DNA of 64,000 nucleotides from Mycolicibacterium gadium (GTDB lineage: Bacteria; Actinomycetota; Actinomycetes; Mycobacteriales; Mycobacteriaceae): the NCBI RefSeq assembly GCF_010728925.1, contig NZ_AP022608.1, positions 2,356,001 through 2,420,000 on the forward strand, given 5' to 3'. The notes beneath the pieces are model-generated. The model was not told the origin of the DNA and made no database searches. It saw only the letters and a list, made by a program, of their open reading frames with translations. Positions 46,818 to 56,177 of this stretch are shown here, piece after piece. The position numbers and the translations under genes are program-made. Within the stretch, counting starts at the first letter, position 1. The number at the start of each line of letters is the position of its first letter.

Positions 46818-47569
46818 GGGTCGGCCCAGGCGCTGATGATCTTGGCGGCTCGCGCCGCCTGGTTCTTGCCGGTGAGCAGGTGGTCGGCCCCCTCCAGCGA
46901 GACGAAGCTGCGCGGATGCCTGGCCGCGCGGAATATCTCGCTGGCGTTGGCGATGCCGACGGTGTTGTCGGTGGGCGAATGCATGACGATCAGCGCCCTG
47001 CGCAGGGTCCGGATCTGCTCGCGGAGATCGGCATTGCGAACGTCTTCGATGAAGTGCCGCTTCAGCGTGAGCGCCTTTCCCCCGGCCAAGAACGGCGCCT
47101 CCCCTTCAGCCTCGATCCGTGCGACCAGCGCGTCGTAATTCTTTTCGACGTGTCCGGGCTCGTACGGCGCGCCGACGCTCGCGACCGCCGCCACGGTCGG
47201 GCATTCGTGTGCGGCAGCGATTACCGCCGAGCCGCCGAAGGAGTGACCGACGAGCAGCCGAACCTCGCGGCCCGACTCGTTCATGAACTCGACCGCGCGG
47301 ACGGTGTCGTCGACCTTGTGCGAGAACGAACCGTCGCCCCAGTCCCCCTCGGAATCGCCGAGGCCGAGGTTGTCGAAACGCAGCACACCGATGCCCTCGA
47401 CGGCGAGCTGCTTGCAGATCCGGCTGGCGGCGGGACTGTCCTTGCCGAGAGTGAAGCCGTGTGCGAAGACAGCCCATCCGCGCAGGTCGCCCTCGGGAAG
47501 ATCGACGAGGCCCGCCAGGACGGGGCCCGTGGTGCTCGGAAATCTGACACGCTCGGCCACGGGCGTCAT
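46808..47569 (-). CDS. Alpha/beta hydrolase (OsmC-associated esterase type)
   Basis: 253-residue alpha/beta hydrolase. VFAHGFTLGKDSPAASRICKQLA (about 34-56) and LRFDNLGLGDSEGDWGDGSFSHKVDD (63-88) are typical of the group found alone or fused to OsmC domains. The nucleophile elbow is LLVGHSFGGSAVIAAAHE (about 105-122), the acid lies in MHSPTDNTVGI and the His in GADHLLTGK. ATG at 47567-47569; the longer upstream reading frame has no support. Convergent with the EEP gene and followed upstream by the FAAL gene on the same strand. Confidence 0.85.
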   Translation of the reverse strand: MTPVAERVRFPSTTGPVLAGLVDLPEGDLRGWAVFAHGFTLGKDSPAASRICKQLAVEGIGVLRFDNLGLGDSEGDWGDGSFSHKVDDTVRAVEFMNESGREVRLLVGHSFGGSAVIAAAHECPTVAAVASVGAPYEPGHVEKNYDALVARIEAEGEAPFLAGGKALTLKRHFIEDVRNADLREQIRTLRRALIVMHSPTDNTVGIANASEIFRAARHPRSFVSLEGADHLLTGKNQAARAAKIISAWADPYL

Positions 47570-47606
47570 CCTGTCATTCCGCGCACCGAGACTGTCTCGG
47601 CGGGTT

Positions 47607-49151
47607 CTAGAACTCGCCGGCCTCGAGACCGCGCTTGACCTCCAGTCTGCGCAGCTTGCCCGACGTCGTCCTCGGCAGCGAGCCGGGGCGTACGAAGACG
47701 ACATCCGATGGCACAACACCGCACTCGGACGCGACCCGCTGTACGACTTGGGCGCGAAGGTCCGCCTCGTTGGGTCCCCGGAACTCCGCGACGATCATGA
47801 CGCTCGCACGTATCGACCGCTCACCGACACCGATTGCGACGACGGCGCCCTCGCGCACCCCAGGGACCGTCGCGGCCACCTGCTCCACCTCGGCGGGGAA
47901 GATGTTGCGGCCCGCGACGGTGATGAGTTCCTTGGCGCGCCCGCACACCACCAGTCCGCCGGCGACGAGGTAACCCAGATCGCCGGTCGCGAACCATTCA
48001 TCGGCGCACACTGCGGCGTCCCCGATATAGCCCGACATCATCGACGTGCCGCGAATCATGACCTCGCCGACCTCATGCCCGGCGTCCGGCGTCGTCGCAT
48101 CGTCGCGCGGTTCGATGCGCACTGACATCCCCGGTATCGGCTCGCCGAGCACCGCGTTGCCCGACTCGTCGGCGACAAGGCCGCGCCCCGGTTCGGGAAC
48201 CGTTACTGCACAGGTGGATTCGGCCAACCCGTAGGACGGCGCCAGTGCGCCGGCGTCGAAGCCGAAGCGGGCCATCTCGGTGGCGAAGCGCGCGGTGAGT
48301 TCGCAGTCGACGGGTTCACCGCCGTTGAGCGCGAACCGCATGGCGCTCAGGTCGACCTCGGTGACGCGGCGCGAATACTTGCCGATCATGCCGTAGGCCA
48401 TATTCGGCGCTGCCGTGATGGACGCCCCGCTCTCGGTGAGCCAGTTCAGCCATCGGAACGGCGACGCCTGAAATGCAGTCGTCGGCGCCTGCCACACGGC
48501 TGTGCCCCCCAACGCCCCGGCGAGCAGGAAGCTCAGGCCCATGTCGTGATACAGCGGCAACCAGGAGCATCCGACGTCGACCGTGGACACCCCGATGCGG
48601 GCGTTGAGTCCGCTCAGGTTGGCCAGCACGGCGTCCGGCGAAAGCTTGACCGTCCGCGGGACTCCCGTCGACCCCGCAGTGCCCTGCAGGATCGCCACCG
48701 GGGCGAGGCGGTCCGGCGGCACGAATGTGGTAGATCGACCCGCGGGTGCGACGGAGTCGAGTTCCTTGACGACGAGCGGCCCTTCGGAGGCCGACAACCG
48801 TTCGAGGTGGGCGCCGTGGCTGAGCACGTGGCTGACACCCATGCCCGCAAATCCGCGGAGCGTCGTGCGTGACCACTGATCGGGGTCGGCGCCGCGGACC
48901 GGCCCGTGGGTGATCGAGACCGCCGCGCCGGCCTGGAAGGCGCCCAGAATCGCGGCGATGAACTCGACGGTCGGTTCACCGGTCAGGCCGAGCGCGGCGA
49001 CGTCGTCGTTCAGCAGCCATTCCGCGACGTTCTGGGACCGCGCGTGCACCTCCGGCCACGGATGACGGGTCCACTGTCCGTCGTCCAGGACGGCCAGAAA
49101 TTGGCCACTGCTCGACAGCCGGTTGGCCAAAGCCGTTGCCAACGAGTTCAT
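47607..49151 (-). CDS. mbtM: Fatty acyl-AMP ligase, MbtM (FadD33)-like
   Basis: 514-residue adenylating enzyme. MbtM activates a fatty acid as acyl-AMP and loads it onto the carrier MbtL for the lipid chain of mycobactin. The N-terminal [21 protein letters not shown] and [24 protein letters not shown] segments, [24 protein letters not shown] (P-loop), [44 protein letters not shown] and the tail [24 protein letters not shown] follow the MbtM pattern as I recall it. ATG at 49149-49151 matches the expected N-terminus; an ATG at 49161-49163 adds four residues. Usual partners (mbtL, mbtN, mbtK) are not in the window, so the gene is displaced or a related FAAL. Confidence 0.75.
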   Translation of the reverse strand: MNSLATALANRLSSSGQFLAVLDDGQWTRHPWPEVHARSQNVAEWLLNDDVAALGLTGEPTVEFIAAILGAFQAGAAVSITHGPVRGADPDQWSRTTLRGFAGMGVSHVLSHGAHLERLSASEGPLVVKELDSVAPAGRSTTFVPPDRLAPVAILQGTAGSTGVPRTVKLSPDAVLANLSGLNARIGVSTVDVGCSWLPLYHDMGLSFLLAGALGGTAVWQAPTTAFQASPFRWLNWLTESGASITAAPNMAYGMIGKYSRRVTEVDLSAMRFALNGGEPVDCELTARFATEMARFGFDAGALAPSYGLAESTCAVTVPEPGRGLVADESGNAVLGEPIPGMSVRIEPRDDATTPDAGHEVGEVMIRGTSMMSGYIGDAAVCADEWFATGDLGYLVAGGLVVCGRAKELITVAGRNIFPAEVEQVAATVPGVREGAVVAIGVGERSIRASVMIVAEFRGPNEADLRAQVVQRVASECGVVPSDVVFVRPGSLPRTTSGKLRRLEVKRGLEAGEF

Positions 49152-49579
49152 TGCCACCCTCATACATCTGCGCGCCCGGAGAACCAGCAACCTCGATGCG
49201 GTTCGGTACTGGCCAAGCTAACCGATGCGCGTTCGCTGAGGCGAACCACCGTTGGCTGCCAACGCTTCTCCGCACGCACCGACCGCGGGCCGGACCACAT
49301 TGCGTGTGGCAACCTCGCACCCGGTTTGGCTCGACCACGCCGCAAATCCGGGACTTCACGCCCGAGGCTCTCGGCGACCAGAGGGCGACTCATTCCGGCG
49401 GCGAAGCTGCGCATTCGGTAAGAGCTTTGCTCGCTTTGACGCCCAAGGTCGATCTTGAAAAATTGCACACCTGATCAAAATCGCGAATCACGCCGCGCAG
49501 CGGCGCCGGCCCATTGCGGTCGATACCGCGCTACCAACGGTCTGTACTTCTCTCATATTTAGCAACCACTTCGGCGTCG

Positions 49580-49745
49580 ATCACACGCCCGGAAAGCGCC
49601 CGTAGCGGGGCCGTCCGTCGACGGCCTCGCGGTCGGCGACGTGCGGTCCATTGCGGACATCGACGTAGCGGAGACGCCCGCCGGGTCGACGTACGCGAGC
49701 GACTCGTCCGAGCCACAGCGAGCAGGCGCGCGAGTCGCAACTGTT
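49580..49745 (-). pseudogene. Probable fragment of an Rv2952-type methyltransferase gene
   Basis: One minus-strand frame reads ...SLWLGRVARVRRPGGRLRYVDVRNGPHVADREA..., which resembles the central part of the intact methyltransferase at 52590 (FLSEVARVLTPGGVFLYADTRP...) and its relatives. Only about 50 residues are recognisable, with no start, SAM motif or correct C-terminus. It directly follows the htpG remnant on the same strand. Confidence 0.4.
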
Positions 49746-49781
49746 GAAGTCCGACAGGATTTTCGCGGCGCGTCCCAGTCG

Positions 49782-50046
49782 GTACGTGCCCGACGGCGGC
49801 GAGCAGGCCCCCACACTCCACCGGATTTCTCTGATGCTCAGCAGCCCTGTAAAACCGCTGCGCTGTAACGCAATCCATAAATTTCAACGGGCTGATGGGT
49901 TGCGAAGAGGACGGTTCGGCACCGGGTTCGAGGATCTGCGTGCCCACCGAAACCGCCTGCACTGAAACGCGATACATACGTGCTTATCCCCGAAAGGAGT
50001 CGATCACCAGCCCAGGCCGGCGACTAGGTCAGGTGCATGGAAAGCC
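49782..50046 (-). pseudogene. Degraded 3' fragment of a second htpG
   Basis: This stretch aligns with the last 315 bp of the intact htpG (53402-53716). 49926-49978 matches 53588-53640 at 43 of 53 bases, and 50013-50046 matches 53683-53716 at 29 of 34. 49798-49876 is collinear with 53418-53495. A deletion of about 43 bp after 49876 and net indels before 50013 break the frame. One frame still reads MYRVSVQAVSVGTQILEPG against MYRASGQAVPVGKRILELN in HtpG. Only the C-terminal dimerisation part remains. Confidence 0.8.
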
Positions 50047-50329
50047 GATCCCCCCCCCAAGATGATCCTCCGGTGTCGTCCTCGTGAAATCGGCGTTCTC
50101 GCCGCAGGTGAAAACCTCCATTCGCGTCGCCGTGGCATGACGCTCCCGGCGACCGACATGTCGACTTGGAGGCCCACTGAATTGACGCCATCGACATTTT
50201 CGCGGCAGCGTCCACTAGAACATTTCCGTCGTTTTCGGTGCGATTTCGCAGTTGTGCGCAAGCGCAGGATCGTTTGCTGTGGAAGTGCAATAATGCCGCT
50301 ACAACCGGACGCAGCTGCTTTGGAAGGCG

Positions 50330-52528
50330 GTGATTTTGAGCCATACCCACGGTCTCAGCCCTGTGAAAGAACAGCAGGCCAGGCGCTCAGCAAAGGCGGG
50401 ATTTCGCCCGGACATCGAGGGTCTGCGCGCTGTGGCTGTGGTGGCTGTTGTCCTCTTTCACGCTGACGTGCCCGGGGTGAGCGGTGGATTCATCGGCGTG
50501 GACGTCTTCTTCGTCATCTCGGGCTTCCTCATCACCGGATTGCTTTGGCGCGAGGTGAGCACCGCCGGGACAGTCCGGTTGCGACGCTTCTACGGGGCAC
50601 GCGCGCGCCGACTGTTACCGGCATCGGCCACGGTAGGAGTGGTAACCGCGATCGCCGCGGCCTTCCTGTTGCCCCCGTTGCAGGCCCACAGCGCCTTCGG
50701 CGATGGCATCGCCAGCGCGTTGTATGTCAGCAATTACTGGTTCATCCTGCACGGCGTCGACTACCTCGCGCCGGTCATGCCGCCGTCGCCGTTCGAGCAC
50801 TACTGGTCGTTGGGCGTCGAGGAGCAGTTCTACCTGGTGTGGCCGGCCATGATCATCGGCACTGCGTGGCTGATCCGGCGGACGCGACGGCGGCCCACCG
50901 GAGCCCATGCCGCCCCGTCGCGGCGTCCGTACGTGGCGGTTTTGGTGTTCGTCGCTGCCACCTCGTTCGCGCTGTCACTGGTGGTTTCGTATGTGATACC
51001 TGCTGTCGCGTTCTTTTCGCTGCCCACCAGGGCCTGGCAGTTGGCCGTCGGCGGCTTGCTGGCCCTCACAGCCAGTCAGTGGAGCCGACTATCGGCACTA
51101 CCAGCCGCGATCGTAGGGTGGGCAGGGCTGGCCGTGATCGTGCTGGCCTGCACCCTGCTGGACGCGACCACCCTCTATCCCGGTGTCGCCGCACTTCTGC
51201 CAGTGCTCGGCGCAGTGCTGGTGATCGGTGCCGGCTGCGCCTCTCCTTCTCAGGGATGTGGCCGTGTGCTGACAACGTCGCCGATGCAGGCCATCGGTCG
51301 AGTGTCGTATTCGTGGTATCTGTGGCACTGGCCGGTGCTGCTGTTCGCACCGCTCCTGCTCGGTCACTCGCTCGGGCTGCCCGGCAGGCTGGTGGCGGTA
51401 CTCGTCTCCGCTGGGCTGGCGGTGCTCACACTTCGTCTGATCGAAAACCCGCTGCGGTTCGCGACGTCCATCCGCCAATCCCCCGCCCGCAGTCTCGCGC
51501 TCGGCGGTGCCGCCACCGCGGTGGCGGTCTGCGTATGCGTCGTGTTGATGCTGTTGGTGCCCAACCCCGGCACCGGCCGTGGGGCGCCCACTGATGCGCT
51601 GAATGTCAGCGAAACCGCCCCTCCCTTCATGGGCCGCAACATGAACGCGTCTGACGCGGCGGTGCAGCAGGGCTTCGAGCAAGTGCAGGCCGCGGTTGCG
51701 GCATCCCTCGCTCCAGGCGCGGTGCCGTCGAACCTGAACCCGCCCCTCACCGTCGCTGGAGCCGAACTCAAGGACCTATTAGCAGGCGGCTGCATGCGCA
51801 ATGGTGTTCAAGCCGGACAGCCCGAGTGCGCGACGGGTGATACCTCCTCGGCCACGACGGTGGCGCTGGTCGGCGACTCGCATGCCGCAATGTGGCGCCC
51901 CGCGCTCGAGCAGGTCGCCCAACAGCAGGGATGGCGGCTGGAGACAATGGCCAAGGCGGCCTGCCCGCTGTTGGACCTGCCCATCACCAACCCGATTCGT
52001 CGTCTCGTTTCACGCTGCGGGCAATGGCGTGACGAAATCATCGACCGGCTACGGGCCAAGCCACCGCAACTGGTGGTGGTGAGCATGTGGCGGGGCTACG
52101 TTGCCGGGCAGGGTGGCTATGACCCCGGTTTCACGTCGTACGACACAGCGTGGAACGAGAGCCTGACCAGCTTGGTGGAGCGGCTGCGCGGTATTGGTTC
52201 GAAGGTGCTGGTGATCGGGCCGATCCCGGCTCCGCGCCAATCGGTGCCGATCTGCCTGTCCGGCCACCTCGATGACGCGGCCGCCTGCGCGGCGCCGAGA
52301 TCGACGGCGGTCAACGAATCGGGCGTCGCGGCCGAGAGCGCCGCCGTCGTAGCCGGCGGCGGACAATACGTCGACATCACCGACCTGTTCTGCACCTCTG
52401 AGCGTTGCCCGGTCATCGTGGGCAACTCGCTGGTCTACTTCGACTGGACTCACGTAACCTCCCAATACGCCCGCCAGTTGGCCCCGGTAGTCGGAGCGCT
52501 GGCCGACCGCGCGCTCGCCGGAGGCTGA
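50330..52528 (+). CDS. Acyltransferase 3 / SGNH-hydrolase fusion (OafA-type)
   Basis: 732-residue membrane O-acyltransferase. The N-terminal acyltransferase-3 domain begins FRPDIEGLRAVAVVAVVLFHADVPG (about 25-49) and has about ten transmembrane helices; EHYWSLGVEEQFYLVWP is its second hallmark, and SYSWYLWHWPVLLF closes the domain. A periplasmic SGNH domain follows, with block I VALVGDSHAAMWRPAL (about 512-527) and the Asp/His block FDWTHVTSQYARQL near 705-718. Such proteins acetylate or acylate cell-surface glycans and glycolipids. GTG at 50330 has GGAAGG very close upstream; GTG 50363 is an alternative start. Next to an O-methyltransferase and an NRPS, suggesting decoration of a surface lipid or lipopeptide. 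Confidence 0.88.
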   Translation: MILSHTHGLSPVKEQQARRSAKAGFRPDIEGLRAVAVVAVVLFHADVPGVSGGFIGVDVFFVISGFLITGLLWREVSTAGTVRLRRFYGARARRLLPASATVGVVTAIAAAFLLPPLQAHSAFGDGIASALYVSNYWFILHGVDYLAPVMPPSPFEHYWSLGVEEQFYLVWPAMIIGTAWLIRRTRRRPTGAHAAPSRRPYVAVLVFVAATSFALSLVVSYVIPAVAFFSLPTRAWQLAVGGLLALTASQWSRLSALPAAIVGWAGLAVIVLACTLLDATTLYPGVAALLPVLGAVLVIGAGCASPSQGCGRVLTTSPMQAIGRVSYSWYLWHWPVLLFAPLLLGHSLGLPGRLVAVLVSAGLAVLTLRLIENPLRFATSIRQSPARSLALGGAATAVAVCVCVVLMLLVPNPGTGRGAPTDALNVSETAPPFMGRNMNASDAAVQQGFEQVQAAVAASLAPGAVPSNLNPPLTVAGAELKDLLAGGCMRNGVQAGQPECATGDTSSATTVALVGDSHAAMWRPALEQVAQQQGWRLETMAKAACPLLDLPITNPIRRLVSRCGQWRDEIIDRLRAKPPQLVVVSMWRGYVAGQGGYDPGFTSYDTAWNESLTSLVERLRGIGSKVLVIGPIPAPRQSVPICLSGHLDDAAACAAPRSTAVNESGVAAESAAVVAGGGQYVDITDLFCTSERCPVIVGNSLVYFDWTHVTSQYARQLAPVVGALADRALAGG

Positions 52529-52589
52529 CAGCCAACCGTCGGCGAGCTCACCAGCCCTTTTTGTACGCGACCCATTGAGTAGGGGAAAA

Positions 52590-53384
52590 ATGTCACAGCT
52601 GTTCACCGCGCCGCACCGCCACTTCTTTCAGGCGGCACAAAACGGGTTCTACCGCTATCTGACGCGTCGACTCGACGACGACGTGGTGTTCATGAACTGG
52701 TGCTATGAGACCGACCCTCCGATGGGAATCGCACTGGATCCCAACGACGAGGCTGACCGGTATCCCATCCAGCTCTACCATGCCACCGCCACGCAATCCG
52801 ACCTCACGGGGAAGCGGGTGCTAGAGGTCGGGTGCGGGCGCGGCGGCGGCGCCTCCTATCTCACCCGCACACTGAACCCGGCGTCGTACACGGGCCTGGA
52901 CCTGAACGCGTCCGGGATCGAATTCTGCCGCCGACGGCATCAGGTGCCGGGCCTGGATTTCGTTGTCGGAAACGCCGAGGATCTCCCGTTCCCCGACGAA
53001 TCCTTCGACGCGGTCATCAACATCGAATCGTCGCACTGCTATCCGCATTTCGATCGATTCCTATCCGAGGTCGCGCGGGTTCTCACGCCGGGCGGTGTGT
53101 TCTTGTATGCGGATACGCGCCCGCAGTCGCATTGCGAGCGCTGGGACAGCGACCTGAACGCGTCGGCGCTGTCGGTGAGCGCCCAGCGCGACATCACAGG
53201 CGAGGTGATTCGAGGTATGGAGCTGAACTCGGAGCGGTGGGAAGCCGCAGCCGACTCCCTGGTTCCCCGGTTCGCGCGACGGGTAGCCCGCAGAGGAGTG
53301 CCGGCCACCGGGTCCAAGATCTGGGAGAACGCGCAGAACGGGCTGATGCCCTACCGCATGTACTTGATGGTCAAGCCCGCTTAG
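52590..53384 (+). CDS. SAM-dependent O-methyltransferase, Rv2952-like
   Basis: 264-residue methyltransferase close in pattern to Rv2952 (phthiotriol/phenolphthiotriol dimycocerosate methyltransferase) and to the O-methyltransferases of glycopeptidolipid loci. FMNWCYETDPPMGIALDPNDEADRYPIQLYH (about 35-65) is the family N-terminus. Motif I is VLEVGCGRGGGASYLTRTLNP (about 77-97), then FVVGNAEDLPFPDESFDAVINIESSHCYPHFDRFL (about 127-161) and PGGVFLYADTRP. ATG at 52590 has AGGGGAA upstream. It follows the acyltransferase by 61 bp and converges with htpG. Substrate probably a complex lipid. Confidence 0.85.
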   Translation: MSQLFTAPHRHFFQAAQNGFYRYLTRRLDDDVVFMNWCYETDPPMGIALDPNDEADRYPIQLYHATATQSDLTGKRVLEVGCGRGGGASYLTRTLNPASYTGLDLNASGIEFCRRRHQVPGLDFVVGNAEDLPFPDESFDAVINIESSHCYPHFDRFLSEVARVLTPGGVFLYADTRPQSHCERWDSDLNASALSVSAQRDITGEVIRGMELNSERWEAAADSLVPRFARRVARRGVPATGSKIWENAQNGLMPYRMYLMVKPA

Positions 53385-53393
53385 TCGGCCGCT

Positions 53394-55334
53394 CTATACG
53401 GTGCGGGCCAGCCGGTCGGCGAGCAGTCCGGCGAACTTCGCCGGATCCTCTGGCACATCGCCTTCAGCGAGAAGAGCTGTGCCGTAGAGCAATTCGGCGG
53501 TTTCGGCGAGCTGCCGCATTTGGCCATCGTCGCCGCCGCTCTTGTGCGCCTGCTGCAAACCCGTGACGAGCGGATGCTTCGGGTTGAGTTCGAGGATCCG
53601 TTTACCCACCGGAACCGCCTGGCCCGAAGCGCGATACATGCGCGCGAGGGCCGGCGTGATGCCGAAGGTGTCGGTGATCAGGCAGGCCGGCGATTCGGTC
53701 AGCCGCGTGGAAAGCCGCACCTCCTTGACATGCTCGCCCAGAGTTTCCTGCAACCAGGTCAGCAGGTCGGCGAAATCCCGCTCCGCCTCAAGGCGCTCGG
53801 CTTCCTGCGCGGCCTTCTCATCTTCTGAGTCGAGGTCCACCTCGCCCTTGGCGACCGATTGCAGCGCCTTGCCGCCGAACTCCTGCACCGATCCCACCCA
53901 GATCTCATCGACCGGGTCGGTGAGCAGCAGCACCTCATAGCCTTTGGCCTTGAATGCCTCGAGATGCGGTGACTTTAGGAGCTGCTGACGCGATTGGCCG
54001 GTGGCGTAGAAAATCTGCTCCTGACCATCCTTCATTCGCGCGACGTACTCAGCCAGTGTGGTGGATTCCTCCTCGCCCTGGGTCGAGGCGAATGAAGAAA
54101 TACTCAGCAGAGTCTCCTGATTGTCGAAATCCGACATGAGACCCTCTTTCAGGACCGCACCGAACTGTGTCCACAGGGTGCGGTAGTCCTCCGGTCGTTC
54201 CGACTGAAGTGTCTTGATCGTCGACAGAACCTTCTTCGTCAGACGGCGACGGATCGCCGTGACCTGGCGATCTTGCTGGAGGATCTCGCGGGAAACGTTG
54301 AGGGACATGTCCGCTGCGTCGACGACACCCTTGACGAACCGCAGATATCCGGGAAGGAGTTGGTCACAATCGGCCATGACGAAGACCCGCTTGACATACA
54401 GCTGAACCCCGATCCTGCCGTCCCGGGCGAATAGATCGAATGGCGCATGCGAGGGGATGAACAACAGGGCCTGGTACTCGAAGGTGCCCTCGGCCTTCAT
54501 CGCAATGATCTCGAGTGGGTCGTCCCACGCGTGCGCGATGTGCTTGTAGAACTCCTTGTACTCCTCCTCGGATACTTCGTCTTTGGACTTGGCCCACAGT
54601 GCCTTCATCGAGTTGAGGGTCTGCGTTTCCACGGTGAAGCGCTCTTGGCCGCCCTCCTCGGTAGCGGGGGTGCGTCGCTCGACCTGCATCCGGATGGGCC
54701 AGGCGATGAAGTCGGAGTACTTCTTGACCAGTTCTCTGATCTTCCACTCCGACGTGTAGTCGTGCAGGTCGTCCTCGGTGTCTTCGGGTTTGAGGTGCAG
54801 TGTGATCGACGTACCCTGCGCAGCACCGTCAACGGATTCGACGGTGTAGGTGCCGTCTCCGCTCGAGACCCACCGGGTGGCGTCACTTTCACCGGCCTTA
54901 CGGGTGAGCAACTCGACCCTGTCAGCCACCATGAACGTCGAGTAGAACCCGATGCCGAACTGACCGATGAGTTCCTCGGAGGCGGCGGCGTTCTTGGCCG
55001 CACGCAGCTTCTCACGCAACTCGGCGGTACCCGATTTCGCGAGTGTGCCGATCAGGTCCACGACCTCTTCGCGTGTCATACCGATGCCGTTGTCGCGAAC
55101 AATCAGCGTCCGGGCATCCTTGTCCGCCTCGATCTCGATGTGCAGGTCGGAGGTATCGACGCCCAGGTCCTTGTTCCGCAGCGATTCAAGCCGGAGCTTG
55201 TCGAGGGCATCGGATGCATTCGAGATCAATTCACGCAGGAACGACTCCTTGGCGGAGTACACCGAGTGGACCATCAAGTCCAGTAGTTGACGCGCCTGCG
55301 CCTGAAACTCCAATTGCTCGACGTGTGCGTTCAT
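53394..55334 (-). CDS. htpG: Molecular chaperone HtpG (Hsp90)
   Basis: 646-residue bacterial Hsp90, an ATP-dependent dimeric chaperone of the cytoplasm. The GHKL ATP-binding domain shows ELISNASDALDKLRLESL (about 34-51), RDNGIGMTREEVVDLIGTLAKSGT (about 80-103) and GQFGIGFYSTFMVADRV (about 123-139); SLNVSREILQQDRQ is in the middle domain, with the catalytic-loop Arg. The C-terminal dimerisation domain includes MYRASGQAVPVGKRILELNPKHPL. Full length, ATG start at 55332-55334. Divergent from the ICMT-like gene across 165 bp; no CIRCE-type repeat was seen there. A degraded copy of its 3' end lies 3.6 kb away. Confidence 0.97.
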   Translation of the reverse strand: MNAHVEQLEFQAQARQLLDLMVHSVYSAKESFLRELISNASDALDKLRLESLRNKDLGVDTSDLHIEIEADKDARTLIVRDNGIGMTREEVVDLIGTLAKSGTAELREKLRAAKNAAASEELIGQFGIGFYSTFMVADRVELLTRKAGESDATRWVSSGDGTYTVESVDGAAQGTSITLHLKPEDTEDDLHDYTSEWKIRELVKKYSDFIAWPIRMQVERRTPATEEGGQERFTVETQTLNSMKALWAKSKDEVSEEEYKEFYKHIAHAWDDPLEIIAMKAEGTFEYQALLFIPSHAPFDLFARDGRIGVQLYVKRVFVMADCDQLLPGYLRFVKGVVDAADMSLNVSREILQQDRQVTAIRRRLTKKVLSTIKTLQSERPEDYRTLWTQFGAVLKEGLMSDFDNQETLLSISSFASTQGEEESTTLAEYVARMKDGQEQIFYATGQSRQQLLKSPHLEAFKAKGYEVLLLTDPVDEIWVGSVQEFGGKALQSVAKGEVDLDSEDEKAAQEAERLEAERDFADLLTWLQETLGEHVKEVRLSTRLTESPACLITDTFGITPALARMYRASGQAVPVGKRILELNPKHPLVTGLQQAHKSGGDDGQMRQLAETAELLYGTALLAEGDVPEDPAKFAGLLADRLARTV

Positions 55335-55499
55335 GCGCTGATGATATGCAGCGGTGGGTGACGGCTACGGCGCGGCCGTGATCCAATTTGCCCATCTCCA
55401 CGTCGACACCGGTAGGTTTGGCGATGCGCCGAACTCGGCTGCCGGCAACGCGCGGTGCCGTCGACGTTCGGGGTGTCAGCGACAGACATGAGGGGGATC

Positions 55500-56177
55500 G
55501 TGACGACCATTCCCAAGCGGATGCTGGTGCGCGGGCTCGTCGAGCCCGTCCTGCTCGGCGCGGCCCTGTTCCTGGTGGCGGGCACGCTCGACTACTGGCA
55601 AGCATGGGTCCTGCTGGCCGTGGCCGCGCTTTCGACAGCGATCCCCACCGCCTACCTGGCGCGGACGAATCCCGTCGCGCTCGAGCGGCGTCAGAGTGCG
55701 GGACCGACGGCGGAGACCCGACTGGTTCAGAAGGTCTCCATGGCGGGCTGGTGGTTGTCACTGGCGGGAATGCTGATCGTCGGCGCGCTCGACCGCCGCT
55801 TCGACTGGTCGGACGTTCCGGTGGCCGTCTGCCTCATCGGCGATGCGCTGGTCGCCGCGGGGCTCGGTCTGGGAATGCTCGTGCTCATTCAGAACAGCCA
55901 CGCCGCCGCTACCGTCCGGGTGGAGCAGGGCCAAGAAGTCATCGCCGCCGGCTTCTACGGGTTGGTGCGGCACCCCATGTACACGGGCAATGTGCTCATC
56001 ATGCTCGGCATCCCGTTGGCGCTCGGCTCCTACTGGGGACTCGTCTTCTTCATTCCCGGCCTGATCGTGCTCGCCTTGCGCATCCGCGACGAGGAGAAGT
56101 TGCTTCTGGAAGAACTGGCCGGATACAGCGAGTACGCGCAGAAGGTCCGCTATCGGCTGGTGCCTTATATGTGGTGA
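55500..56177 (+). CDS. ICMT/PEMT-like membrane methyltransferase
   Basis: 225-residue integral membrane protein with about five helices and the C-terminal methyltransferase signature GFYGLVRHPMYTGNVLIMLGIPLALGSYWG (about 155-184), which in isoprenylcysteine carboxyl methyltransferase and phospholipid methyltransferases binds SAM (RHPxYxG). A later Glu-Glu pair (IRDEEKLLLEEL) is the second conserved element. GTG at 55500 has GAGGGG just upstream; ATG 55488 and GTG 55455 are alternatives. Substrate unknown, probably a lipid or small thiol. 3' end overlaps the convergent esterase by 13 bp. Confidence 0.82.
   Translation: MTTIPKRMLVRGLVEPVLLGAALFLVAGTLDYWQAWVLLAVAALSTAIPTAYLARTNPVALERRQSAGPTAETRLVQKVSMAGWWLSLAGMLIVGALDRRFDWSDVPVAVCLIGDALVAAGLGLGMLVLIQNSHAAATVRVEQGQEVIAAGFYGLVRHPMYTGNVLIMLGIPLALGSYWGLVFFIPGLIVLALRIRDEEKLLLEELAGYSEYAQKVRYRLVPYMW

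Larger units (their letters stand above)
49152..50329. other. 1.2-kb region without intact genes
   Basis: No reading frame here looks functional in either strand. The region contains a probable methyltransferase fragment (about 49580-49745) and a clear htpG 3' remnant (49782-50046), a run of nine C (50050-50058), and otherwise unassigned sequence. AT-richer patches around 49880 and 50220-50300 may hold promoters for the acyltransferase at 50330, but no convincing -35/-10 pair was found. Confidence 0.7.

Noticed and set aside
49205..49223. Possible IdeR (iron) box upstream of the mbtM-like gene
   Set aside because: Only the GCTAACC half matches; about 11 of 19 positions overall, too weak to claim iron regulation.
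49232..49245. TTCGC-TGAG-GCGAA mini-hairpin
   Set aside because: Five-base arms are expected by chance in GC-rich DNA, and it lies upstream rather than downstream of a gene.
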